Source: Kordia sp964351775 (GTDB taxonomy: Bacteria; Bacteroidota; Bacteroidia; Flavobacteriales; Flavobacteriaceae). From it: a stretch of DNA of 12,568 nucleotides. Positions 1 through 6,128 of this stretch are shown piece after piece. The translations under genes and the position numbers were made by a program. The stretch is from contig CAYGPQ010000111.1 of the NCBI GenBank assembly GCA_964351775.1, positions 1 through 12,568 of the forward strand, read 5' to 3'. Each line of letters begins with the position of its first letter. Positions within the stretch are counted from its first letter, which is position 1. Below the pieces are notes generated by a model. The model searched no databases and was not told the origin of the DNA. It saw only the letters and a program-made list of their open reading frames with translations.

Positions 1-99
1 TTCGGTTAAACACAGACCTTTTTTATATTTACTTACTTTCGTTTTAGCGATTAAACCGCTATTATTTTTATACATTGTTGTGCGTTCGTACTTTTTTCA
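1..99. other. Non-coding end downstream of the CHAT gene
   Basis: No gene is visible here. The stretch lies just beyond the stop codon of the leftward CHAT gene. It holds an imperfect small dyad at 46-60 (AGCG...CGCT arms around an AT core), which could form a weak hairpin. The 9-mer GTTGTGCGT at 77-85 is the exact reverse complement of ACGCACAAC at 1141-1149, on the other side of the CHAT gene. It may be a 3' untranslated region or a cassette boundary. Confidence 0.4.
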
Positions 100-1116
100 T
101 CATCCTAATAAAACTGGTATTTCACTTCCCGTAATTCCCTCTAATTTAACTGCTACAACTCCCATTCTAAATGCAAATTCTATATCTTTTCCAGCACCTA
201 ATGCTGTATAAAATCCAACCGAAAAAGCTATTGCAGCTTTATCATTAACAGACTTTTTCATTCCAATTACGTATGGAATGTGTTTTGATATTTCTAAAGC
301 TTGTGATTCTGAATAACAAGAGTTTAAAACAACACATTTAATATTTTCAGAGAAAAGCTCAAATAAACTTCCGATTGCATCATTTTCAATAAGTTTAGCG
401 TTTCCTAAAGAGTCTTCAACAGCTATTCCACTTACATCTCCGTGACCTGAAAAATGTACAATAGTAGGATGCTCGTCCAGCATCGCTTGCTGTAATGTTT
501 TAGTAGTTATTGCCCATTCGGTTTTAAGTTCAAAAAGGTCTCGTAAGGCTGCTAATTTTAATCCGCCTTCGATGTCTCTAACTTCTTCATCGATTCTCAA
601 TTTAACTTCGTCTATTGGACTTGCTCCTAAAAACAAAATTTTTATCATTTCGCCCAAATTTTGTTTTTCACTCAATTTGCCTTGTAGGATTTTCAATTCG
701 GAAAGAGCATCATCGTAATTTCCAATGGTTTTCTCGTAATCAGTTAACAGTTGATTATATTCGGGAACTAAATCGTTCCATTTTTTCTGTAGTACCTTGT
801 ATTTCTCTTTATATTCTTGTTCGGAAATCTCAATTTTTTCTTTTTCTATAATGTTGAAATCCTTTATATATTCAATCCAGCCTTGAATGGTCTGTCTAAA
901 AGTAGTTTTACATTTCGCCAATTTATCAGGATTGTCATAATGCAATGTGTCAAGACTAATTACAGTAAATGCTTGAGTGCTTCCTTGTCCAAATATTCCT
1001 TCCACGTCAATTTCAAGACGACTTTTTAAAGCTTTCAAATCGGTTTGAGGCTTATCCACTTCCGAAAGTCTCGCTTCTAAAAGTTGAATGGCTCTATTTA
1101 ATGGAATTTTTATCAT
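100..1116 (-). CDS. CHAT-domain caspase-like cysteine protease
   Basis: This 338-residue protein has a C-terminal CHAT (caspase-HetF-associated with TPR) protease domain from about residue 157 to the end. The predicted catalytic dyad is His225 in HFSGHG and Cys267 in LNSCYS, both in their usual contexts, so the enzyme should be active. The domain opens with a hydrophobic strand at 157-166 (IKILFLGASP). Residues 1-150 are not a domain I recognise. Residues 90-155 are rich in Lys, Glu and Leu and look like coiled coil, which may sense a partner or oligomerise. There is no signal peptide, so it should be cytoplasmic. CHAT proteins often act as effectors in bacterial defence or cell-death circuits, switched on by a partner. 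No partner such as a gasdermin or TPR protein is visible here, so the target is unknown. The gene is transcribed away from the operon and probably belongs to a separate unit. Confidence 0.9.
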   Translation of the reverse strand: MIKIPLNRAIQLLEARLSEVDKPQTDLKALKSRLEIDVEGIFGQGSTQAFTVISLDTLHYDNPDKLAKCKTTFRQTIQGWIEYIKDFNIIEKEKIEISEQEYKEKYKVLQKKWNDLVPEYNQLLTDYEKTIGNYDDALSELKILQGKLSEKQNLGEMIKILFLGASPIDEVKLRIDEEVRDIEGGLKLAALRDLFELKTEWAITTKTLQQAMLDEHPTIVHFSGHGDVSGIAVEDSLGNAKLIENDAIGSLFELFSENIKCVVLNSCYSESQALEISKHIPYVIGMKKSVNDKAAIAFSVGFYTALGAGKDIEFAFRMGVVAVKLEGITGSEIPVLLG

Positions 1117-1153
1117 TAATTACTGGGTTTTGTTAGTATGACGCACAACGTTT

Positions 1154-1179
1154 ATATAATGAACATATGTTCATTATAT
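1154..1179. promoter_or_regulatory. Perfect 26-bp palindrome in the CHAT leader
   Basis: Two 13-base arms (ATATAATGAACAT and its reverse complement) meet without a spacer at 1166/1167. The site lies 38-63 bases upstream of the CHAT start codon. It also lies downstream of the candidate promoter, so it would be in the leader. A perfect dyad of this size is typical of a dimeric repressor operator. As RNA it could also form a hairpin. Confidence 0.5.
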
Positions 1180-1263
1180 CATATGTATACAAAATTCCTA
1201 TTATCATTTTAAATTCATTAACTAACAGTAACTAATATCACAACAACCTTCTGTCAATTCTTA

Positions 1264-1293
1264 CAAATATAAAACAAAGATTACATATACAAA
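1264..1293 (-). promoter_or_regulatory. Candidate Bacteroidota-type promoter for the CHAT gene
   Basis: On the minus strand, TATATTTG (1271 to 1264) matches the Bacteroidota -7 consensus TAnnTTTG. TTTG (1293 to 1290) lies 18 bases upstream and fits the -33 element. Transcription would start near 1257, giving a leader of about 140 bases that contains the 26-bp palindrome. In an AT-rich region such matches can arise by chance. Confidence 0.4.
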
Positions 1294-1651
1294 TGTGGTT
1301 TTCCGTAAAACCAAAAAGAAAGTAAGCGCAATAACTAAAAAAGGTTATGTTTTCATAGAAACTATAGTAGCACTATATCTTGAGAAATGCTATAAAAGAA
1401 AAAAAATGATACTCAATAGTCACTATTTGAAAGCTGTTTACATATAAAAACACTCTTTTGCATATTATAACTGTATAATTCACATCTAAATTTTTTGAAT
1501 AACACATTCCTCTTTTTTTAAAATCTTACCGTATATCCTCTGATAAAGATATGTTTTAGCATAAATAAAAATAGTTAGCCGTTAAATTTATACTTTCATT
1601 TTGCATGGTTTTAACGCACTAAACTCTAGTGTTTAGAGGTGTTTCAAGCAC

Positions 1652-1668
1652 TTTGTACAGTGTACAAA
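1652..1668. promoter_or_regulatory. 17-bp operator-like palindrome upstream of the structural genes
   Basis: TTTGTACA and its exact reverse complement TGTACAAA flank a single G. The site is about 105 bases upstream of the first rightward start codon at 1774. A short odd-centred dyad in this place is consistent with a binding site for a dimeric repressor controlling the rightward genes. No regulator gene is in the window. Confidence 0.45.
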
Positions 1669-1773
1669 ATTTTACAAATGGTTTCTCTTAAATATGTCCA
1701 ATCTTCGTAGAGAACAAAGTAAAAAAGGTTTTAGAGAACCTTGCCAATAATCAAATTTAAAACAAAAACGAAC

Positions 1774-1935
1774 ATGGCAAACAATTCAGATATCGCATGG
1801 AAGCCAATTATGTATATGGTAGGAACAGGCGTAGCAGGAATTTTAATTGGGACGCTTATAGTAGCGCCCATGATGCAAAAAGCAAAGGCAAAAAAACTTG
1901 CCGAGAAGCAAAAACAAGAAACCGCTAAAAAATAG
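1774..1935 (+). CDS. 53-residue single-pass membrane protein
   Basis: The product is 53 residues. It has a short polar N-terminus (MANNSDIAWKP), one glycine-containing membrane segment at about residues 12-32 and a lysine-rich tail at about 35-53. I chose the ATG at 1774 rather than an in-frame TTG at 1741, because the extra eleven residues are lysine-rich and look non-coding. The positive tail suggests the C-terminus faces the cytoplasm. The gene lies 90 bases before the 299-residue charged protein and probably shares its transcript, before the hairpin at 2963. I do not recognise the family. By size and layout it matches the other membrane miniproteins of the locus. If the locus is viral it could be a minor membrane protein or holin-like factor, but nothing shows this. 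Confidence 0.65.
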   Translation: MANNSDIAWKPIMYMVGTGVAGILIGTLIVAPMMQKAKAKKLAEKQKQETAKK

Positions 1936-2025
1936 TATTTAGAGATACTTCCCTTAGCACACAAAACAAAAAATTAACGCGCTGTTTTTTCAAGCAGCCA
2001 TTTTAAAAACACAAAAACATTAATT

Positions 2026-2925
2026 ATGAGTTACGAAGACGAATTAATGCGATACGAAGAAGCGGCTGAAGATCAGTACGACGATTACGATAGCGATGAA
2101 ATCTATGACGAAGATGACTTCGATACAGGGTTTGAAGGAATGGAAGATGACTATGATGACTATGACGATGAATACGAAGAAGAATATGACCTGTATGATG
2201 ATGAGGAAGACTTTGACGACTACTCGCGTTCCAGTTTAGGGAAAATTGACCCTAATGACAGAACCTTAACGGTGGTCGTTAAAAATACATCAGGAGCATC
2301 GGCGGAAGCCGTAATTTTTGGAGGGAATGCCGAACGTGCACAACCCGCAGGACTTACCGTAGATATCGAGGAATCCTCACACAAAGAAGTTCGTGAAGAA
2401 AGTAAATCGAATCCGTTTAAAATTGCGGGGATGAAATACTCGGTTAGTAATGCACTTCAATTTGATAATGTCCTTAGAATAGATCGCAGAACGGCATCAG
2501 GTTCAAAGACCACTCGTGTGTATCAACCCAGAAATGCTACTTCTCCGCAGAACTTTACACAAACTTTAATTGACGATGACAACTTTGAAATGGACGTTAC
2601 AGGACAAGACTCCTTAAACGTTGTTGTGGAAGATGGTGTAACAGCAGTCTTTACCTTCACAATCAAAGCAAGAGCAAACTTAGGAAATCTGTTAAAAGGG
2701 AGCAATGTAGCGGAGTTGTCACGCGCACCGAGAACCACAGGACTTCCACAATTGGATTTGATACGTAGAAGAAGACCAACCGCGTACGGAATGCGTCCAA
2801 GACGTAGACGAGTTAGACGCATACGTCCGCGAGTTACGCCACCGCCAAGAGTTCGTGCAGTTCGTCCAAAGCCAGCACCAAGACGTGTAGCGACCACAAA
2901 ATTGGTTAGACGAAAAAAACGATAA
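2026..2925 (+). CDS. Putative structural protein: acidic head, beta core, Arg-rich tail
   Basis: The 299-residue product has three parts. Residues 1-66 are almost entirely Asp, Glu and Tyr. Residues 78-216 are a beta-rich core with alternating hydrophobic strands. Residues 247-299 are packed with Arg and Pro, as in nucleic-acid-binding arms of shell proteins. There is no signal peptide or membrane segment. The core shares two blocks with the 503-residue protein at 6109: residues 81-109 resemble 31-60 there, and EVREESKSNP (121-130) aligns with EIREDFKYNP (375-384). About 10 of 21 residues are identical over 121-141. The gene is isolated from its neighbours by a strong downstream hairpin, as expected of a highly expressed product. 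I infer a self-assembling shell or scaffold protein that may bind DNA through the tail. I cannot match it to a named capsid family, so the role is tentative. Confidence 0.6.
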   Translation: MSYEDELMRYEEAAEDQYDDYDSDEIYDEDDFDTGFEGMEDDYDDYDDEYEEEYDLYDDEEDFDDYSRSSLGKIDPNDRTLTVVVKNTSGASAEAVIFGGNAERAQPAGLTVDIEESSHKEVREESKSNPFKIAGMKYSVSNALQFDNVLRIDRRTASGSKTTRVYQPRNATSPQNFTQTLIDDDNFEMDVTGQDSLNVVVEDGVTAVFTFTIKARANLGNLLKGSNVAELSRAPRTTGLPQLDLIRRRRPTAYGMRPRRRRVRRIRPRVTPPPRVRAVRPKPAPRRVATTKLVRRKKR

Positions 2926-2962
2926 AACAACACAAGAGAACCTTGTTAGTCAGTCTTTAAAG

Positions 2963-3002
2963 ATAGCCAGAGTCAAGGTAGCAATCGCCTCACTCTGGCT
3001 AT
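2963..3002 (+). terminator. Strong hairpin after the 299-residue gene
   Basis: ATAGCCAGAGT (2963-2973) pairs perfectly with ACTCTGGCTAT (2992-3002) around an 18-base loop, and TATTTT follows. It sits 38 bases after the stop at 2925 and 17 bases before the next start at 3020. It can act as an intrinsic terminator, or as an attenuator that lowers expression of the long operon relative to the 299-residue gene. Confidence 0.65.
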
Positions 3003-3019
3003 TATTTTAAACAAATACT

Positions 3020-3655
3020 ATGAACACACAAACACTTTCAAAATTAGCGCAAAACCGCATCGATTACATTGTGTATCACAATGTCGAGAACGTTTCCAAT
3101 TTGCTGGATGAATATGGCTTTGTGGTTCCTGAAAACCCAAAGCATTTAGCACAGGCTATCCGCGAATTGGTTCGTAAAAGAGGTCGAAAAGTAATTAAAC
3201 AGCTCATAGAATTGCATCCTGATAAGGAAACGATATTAAAGCTGAATAGTGTAGTACCCATAAAAAGCGTATGTGAATCATGTCAGAATGATTCTTATAA
3301 CGATACGCAAAATACGTGTGATTCCTGTGGATATTCCAAATCTAGTGGTTCAACAAACGAATATAATTTTTTGAATCAATTTGAAAATTACAAACTTGAT
3401 GAATTACAAGCCTATTACGATCGCATACTAAAGGAATCCAATAAAAATCCGAACGATAAAAAATTAGCACAAGAGGTGCAACTTGTTTGGAATGAGATCA
3501 GAACCCGTAAAGCCATTGCAAAAAAGCAAGTGGAATACGCGCCCACTTCAGGCAAATTCAGATTTACACCCACCAAAGAAGATTTAATCATTGTAGGTGT
3601 GGTCTTTATCACGGGAATCATCATCGGTAACGGTTTAAATTTCACATCAAAATAA
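3020..3655 (+). CDS. Tail-anchored protein with zinc ribbon
   Basis: The 211-residue product starts with a helical domain (about 10-75) resembling residues 8-70 of the next protein. Both share an NR-x(1-2)-D start, spaced Val-Leu-Leu positions and a central Asn-Pro. A zinc ribbon follows, with Cys85-x2-Cys88 and Cys100-x2-Cys103. Next is a charged helical stretch (125-170). The only membrane segment is near the C-terminus (about 188-206), so the body should be cytoplasmic or, in a particle, internal. It overlaps the next start by one base (ATAATGG). Zinc ribbons commonly hold nucleic acid or protein partners. The partner here is unknown and I do not recognise the family as a whole. Confidence 0.7.
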   Translation: MNTQTLSKLAQNRIDYIVYHNVENVSNLLDEYGFVVPENPKHLAQAIRELVRKRGRKVIKQLIELHPDKETILKLNSVVPIKSVCESCQNDSYNDTQNTCDSCGYSKSSGSTNEYNFLNQFENYKLDELQAYYDRILKESNKNPNDKKLAQEVQLVWNEIRTRKAIAKKQVEYAPTSGKFRFTPTKEDLIIVGVVFITGIIIGNGLNFTSK

Positions 3656-4299
3656 TGGATACACAACAAATTACATACAATAGAGCGATTGACAACTTAT
3701 CGTATTTGGTACTCAATTATTCAAAGCCCGTACAAGAGTTATTAGCGTATCACAATGTTTTTTTCAAGGGGAATCCCTCAAAAAAGCAACTCATCAACGA
3801 AGTTATAGAGCAACTAAAAATAGGCAATGGTCAATTTACAAGTTCACTTGAAAAAATAATGATTCGCTTTTCAGGGCAAGAAAACGATCCCTTTTGGGGC
3901 GCAATCGCCAAAGGAGCGCTCGGAATTGTAGGTGGACTATTTAAGAAAAAACGAAGTAGTTCATCAGGTGCTAGTACAAATGCAGCTGCGACTGCTGCTG
4001 CGCAAGCCGCCGCTGCCAAGCGTGATATGGAACGTAGAATGGCACAAATGCGAGCGGAGCAAGAGCGTGAGCGTAGAGAAGCAGAAAGACGTAGACGAGA
4101 ATTAGAAGAACAAAGACGTAGGGAAGCAAAAGAAGCCAAAGAAAAAGCAGAAGCTGCAAAAAAGAAAACAAACATGATGCTTATCATTGGTGGTGGAGTC
4201 GTTGTACTTGTTGGAATTGTACTAGTAGTTGCACTCAAGCCTAAACCACAAATACCACAGTACGGACAATATCCACAAATGCCCCCAATACAACGATAG
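3655..4299 (+). CDS. Membrane protein with charged helix and glycine-rich hydrophobic segment
   Basis: The 214-residue product has an N-terminal helical domain (8-70) resembling that of the previous protein. Residues 79-97 are a glycine- and alanine-rich hydrophobic stretch (PFWGAIAKGALGIVGGLF), similar in composition to pore-forming or fusogenic peptides. Residues 108-121 are poly-Ala. Residues 122-172 are a continuous Arg/Glu/Lys helix, probably coiled coil. A membrane segment at 174-195 carries the IIGGGVVV motif also seen in three other proteins of the locus. A short Pro/Gln/Tyr tail ends the protein. The lysines before the membrane segment suggest a cytoplasmic N-terminus. It overlaps the upstream gene by one base, and the next start follows two bases after its stop. 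I do not recognise the family. Confidence 0.7.
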   Translation: MDTQQITYNRAIDNLSYLVLNYSKPVQELLAYHNVFFKGNPSKKQLINEVIEQLKIGNGQFTSSLEKIMIRFSGQENDPFWGAIAKGALGIVGGLFKKKRSSSSGASTNAAATAAAQAAAAKRDMERRMAQMRAEQERERREAERRRRELEEQRRREAKEAKEKAEAAKKKTNMMLIIGGGVVVLVGIVLVVALKPKPQIPQYGQYPQMPPIQR

Positions 4300-4301
4300 T
4301 T

Positions 4302-4877
4302 ATGATAAATACACTGACACATACAGATTATGACTTGTTTGATGATTACAACAAACAAGGATTTAAGCGTGATAAAAGACGTAGAACTCGAAGAACAAAC
4401 CTAAATAAGAGACGTAGACCGCCACAGAAATTCAATTTAAAAGGATTCCCTGTAAAAGTGAAAATACCGACCAAACAGCAACCCAAAATTATCAAAGGTC
4501 GTCCCACAAAATTACCACCACTGACCAACTTTAAAAAAAGCATGAACACAGGGGTAATCAAGCCCAGTATGAGGGTGAAAAATACGCCTACAAAGGATAA
4601 AAAGATTCCAATACCAAAGAAAATAGAGATTGAAAAATTGATTAAAAAAACAGCAGTACCCAAAAAAACACAAAACACAATTGCTACTGAAAAAAAACAA
4701 GTTTTAGCAGTACAAGAACCGCAAAAAGATATTAAAAACAAGGGTCAAGAAGCGGATAGCAAAGTCGGTAAAGTTGTAAAAATTGTCACAGGAATTGCCA
4801 TTGTGGGTTTGGCAGGTTTTGGAATTTATAAATATATCCAATATCGAAAGAAACTCAATGTTAAACTAAAAAAATAA
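4302..4877 (+). CDS. Highly basic tail-anchored protein
   Basis: The 191-residue product begins with a short acidic-aromatic motif (DYDLFDDY, 9-16). Clusters of Arg and Lys follow (22-40), then a long Lys/Pro-rich low-complexity region (45-155). One membrane segment lies at about 158-178, with a short lysine-rich tail after it. There is no enzyme motif. The charge suggests binding to nucleic acid or to an acidic protein such as the head of the 299-residue protein. Its N-terminus resembles that of the next protein (acidic-aromatic patch then basic cluster), which suggests a common docking motif. Lys-rich proteins of this sort diverge fast, and I cannot name a family. Confidence 0.65.
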   Translation: MINTLTHTDYDLFDDYNKQGFKRDKRRRTRRTNLNKRRRPPQKFNLKGFPVKVKIPTKQQPKIIKGRPTKLPPLTNFKKSMNTGVIKPSMRVKNTPTKDKKIPIPKKIEIEKLIKKTAVPKKTQNTIATEKKQVLAVQEPQKDIKNKGQEADSKVGKVVKIVTGIAIVGLAGFGIYKYIQYRKKLNVKLKK

Positions 4878-4884
4878 GGCGTAG

Positions 4885-5361
4885 ATGATTACAGGAGAAA
4901 CCGAAGCGCTGATAGAAAATCACTTATTAGATCAGTATGATGATTTTTTTGGAAGCAAGAAAAAGCGAGCAGAACGAAAGGCAGCCAGAGAAAAAAGACG
5001 GTTAGAACGAAAATCTCCCGCAAAGGTACAACAGCGCAGAGAAAAGCGCAGTCGTTTTTTTAAAGATGTCGGGCAAGTGTATAAAGATATTGGTGGTGCA
5101 ACTGCCATAGGCGGTGTTGTGGATGCTATTTTAATGCCAAAAGATGTGCAACAGCATACGGCACAAAATAATACAGAACCCGTAGTCTCTGACTATGAAT
5201 TTTCAGTAGGTAGTTCACAGCAAGAAAATGAAAAAGAACAAGAAAAAAAAGGGATTCCTACCGTGGTGTATATTGTTGGTGGTGTGGTGGTTGTTGGAAT
5301 CATAGGACTGCTACTGATGCAAAATAGGCGTACATCCGTAATTCAAGGGGTTGCTCAATGA
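4885..5361 (+). CDS. Tail-anchored basic protein
   Basis: The 158-residue product has an acidic-aromatic motif (DQYDDFF, 16-22), then a very basic stretch (25-58). A glycine-rich amphipathic segment follows (59-84, with KDIGGATAIGGVVDAI) and a polar acidic linker (90-122). One membrane segment at about 125-145 carries the VGGVVVVGI motif found elsewhere in the locus. A short Arg-containing tail follows. The order is the same as in the protein at 4302, so they may be distant relatives. Its stop overlaps the start of the metallopeptidase gene (ATGA at 5358), which supports translational coupling. Function is unknown. Confidence 0.65.
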   Translation: MITGETEALIENHLLDQYDDFFGSKKKRAERKAAREKRRLERKSPAKVQQRREKRSRFFKDVGQVYKDIGGATAIGGVVDAILMPKDVQQHTAQNNTEPVVSDYEFSVGSSQQENEKEQEKKGIPTVVYIVGGVVVVGIIGLLLMQNRRTSVIQGVAQ

Positions 5362-6128
5362 TAACGACCATTCCTTCAAATCGTGAAAGTTTTCGCATAC
5401 GCTTAACCATTGTGTCCAAAAGACCCTTTCATTTGGGAATTCGTTTGTACAATCCAATGCAACCAAATTCATACTATTTCAGGCGAAAGGCAAGCTTTAA
5501 AAATTCGGGGATACAACGTGAATTTATGATTTCAATGCCTGTGTCTCCAAAAAGCTTAGAAATGGAAATTTATGATAAAAATAATCGTCATGATGATGCT
5601 TTTGAAATTGAAAATGTACGCGTGGAAAAAATGCCAAATTTAAAGATGTGGGCTACCGATATGCAGTATCAATTCTTTGAGTTTGCCGTAAAATTTGCTG
5701 AGAAAGCAGGATATATTTCTCCAGGATTTTATGAAAGTGCTGATGGAGAATTTTTATTTCAATACCTGCCAAAAATCACGGATGCTTTCGGAAATGAACT
5801 CATCACACCCGCACGTACCCATCGAAAGATGCCGCGTGTACAAATATCTCAGAAATTATTTCTTGGATATACCATTCCGATACGTGTTGCTATACTCGCG
5901 CACGAAGGATGCCATTGGTTTTTAAATACCCGAAGTCAGACCACAGCGGATTTATGTGGGATCAAACAATATTTGGATTATGGATTTCCAACCATTGAAG
6001 CGGTATATGCGGTCACAAAAGTATTTGGAAACCATCCTGAAATGGTTGGTAAATCACAAATCAGTAGAACAAAAGAGGTTATCAATTTCATAGAAAACTA
6101 TAAAGAAAATGAACAAGCAACTAAATAA
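5358..6128 (+). CDS. HExxH-type zinc metallopeptidase, soluble
   Basis: The 256-residue product carries His182-Glu183-Gly-Cys-His186, an HExxH zinc site with Glu183 as the catalytic base. It is followed by TTADLCGIKQYLDYGFP (195-211). Asp198 is the likeliest third metal ligand, as I recall related Bacteroidota proteins having an Asn...Glu-x-Glu-Ala-Asp type segment here. Position 195 is Thr where I would expect Glu, so activity should be tested. Residues 1-90 are beta-rich with no recognised domain and may bind the substrate or the particle. There is no signal peptide or membrane segment, unlike most neighbours. It overlaps the genes on both sides (4 and 20 bases), so it is made with them. 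Possible roles are maturation of structural proteins or attack on host protein or wall peptides. Confidence 0.75.
   Translation: MITTIPSNRESFRIRLTIVSKRPFHLGIRLYNPMQPNSYYFRRKASFKNSGIQREFMISMPVSPKSLEMEIYDKNNRHDDAFEIENVRVEKMPNLKMWATDMQYQFFEFAVKFAEKAGYISPGFYESADGEFLFQYLPKITDAFGNELITPARTHRKMPRVQISQKLFLGYTIPIRVAILAHEGCHWFLNTRSQTTADLCGIKQYLDYGFPTIEAVYAVTKVFGNHPEMVGKSQISRTKEVINFIENYKENEQATK

Larger units (their letters stand above)
1181..1773. other. Long intergenic region between divergent units
   Basis: This stretch has no convincing gene. It is very AT-rich. It contains the leftward candidate promoter, a small perfect hairpin at 1296-1313 (TGGTTTT, loop CCGT, AAAACCA) and the 17-bp palindrome at 1652-1668. 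I found no clear TTTG / TAnnTTTG promoter for the rightward genes, so their start site is not located. The only short frames are trivial, for example ten codons starting at 1294. Confidence 0.5.

Noticed and set aside
615..1029. Plus-strand frames inside the CHAT gene
   Set aside because: They are antisense to a clear protease gene and have low-complexity Phe-rich translations.
1741..1773. TTG start giving a 64-residue version of the first miniprotein
   Set aside because: The extra residues are non-specific and Lys-rich. The ATG at 1774 gives a normal short N-terminus before the membrane segment.
1181..1773. CRISPR array or tRNA/ncRNA gene in the intergenic region
   Set aside because: There are no regularly spaced direct repeats and no cloverleaf. 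Only small hairpins are present.
2523..2933. Long minus-strand open frame opposite the Arg-rich tail
   Set aside because: It mirrors the codon pattern of the plus-strand gene, overlaps it fully and shows no domain. It is a shadow frame.
3831..4741. Minus-strand Cys/Leu/Phe-rich open frames opposite basic proteins
   Set aside because: Lys/Arg-rich and Ala-rich plus-strand codons give hydrophobic antisense frames. They have no sensible starts or spacing.
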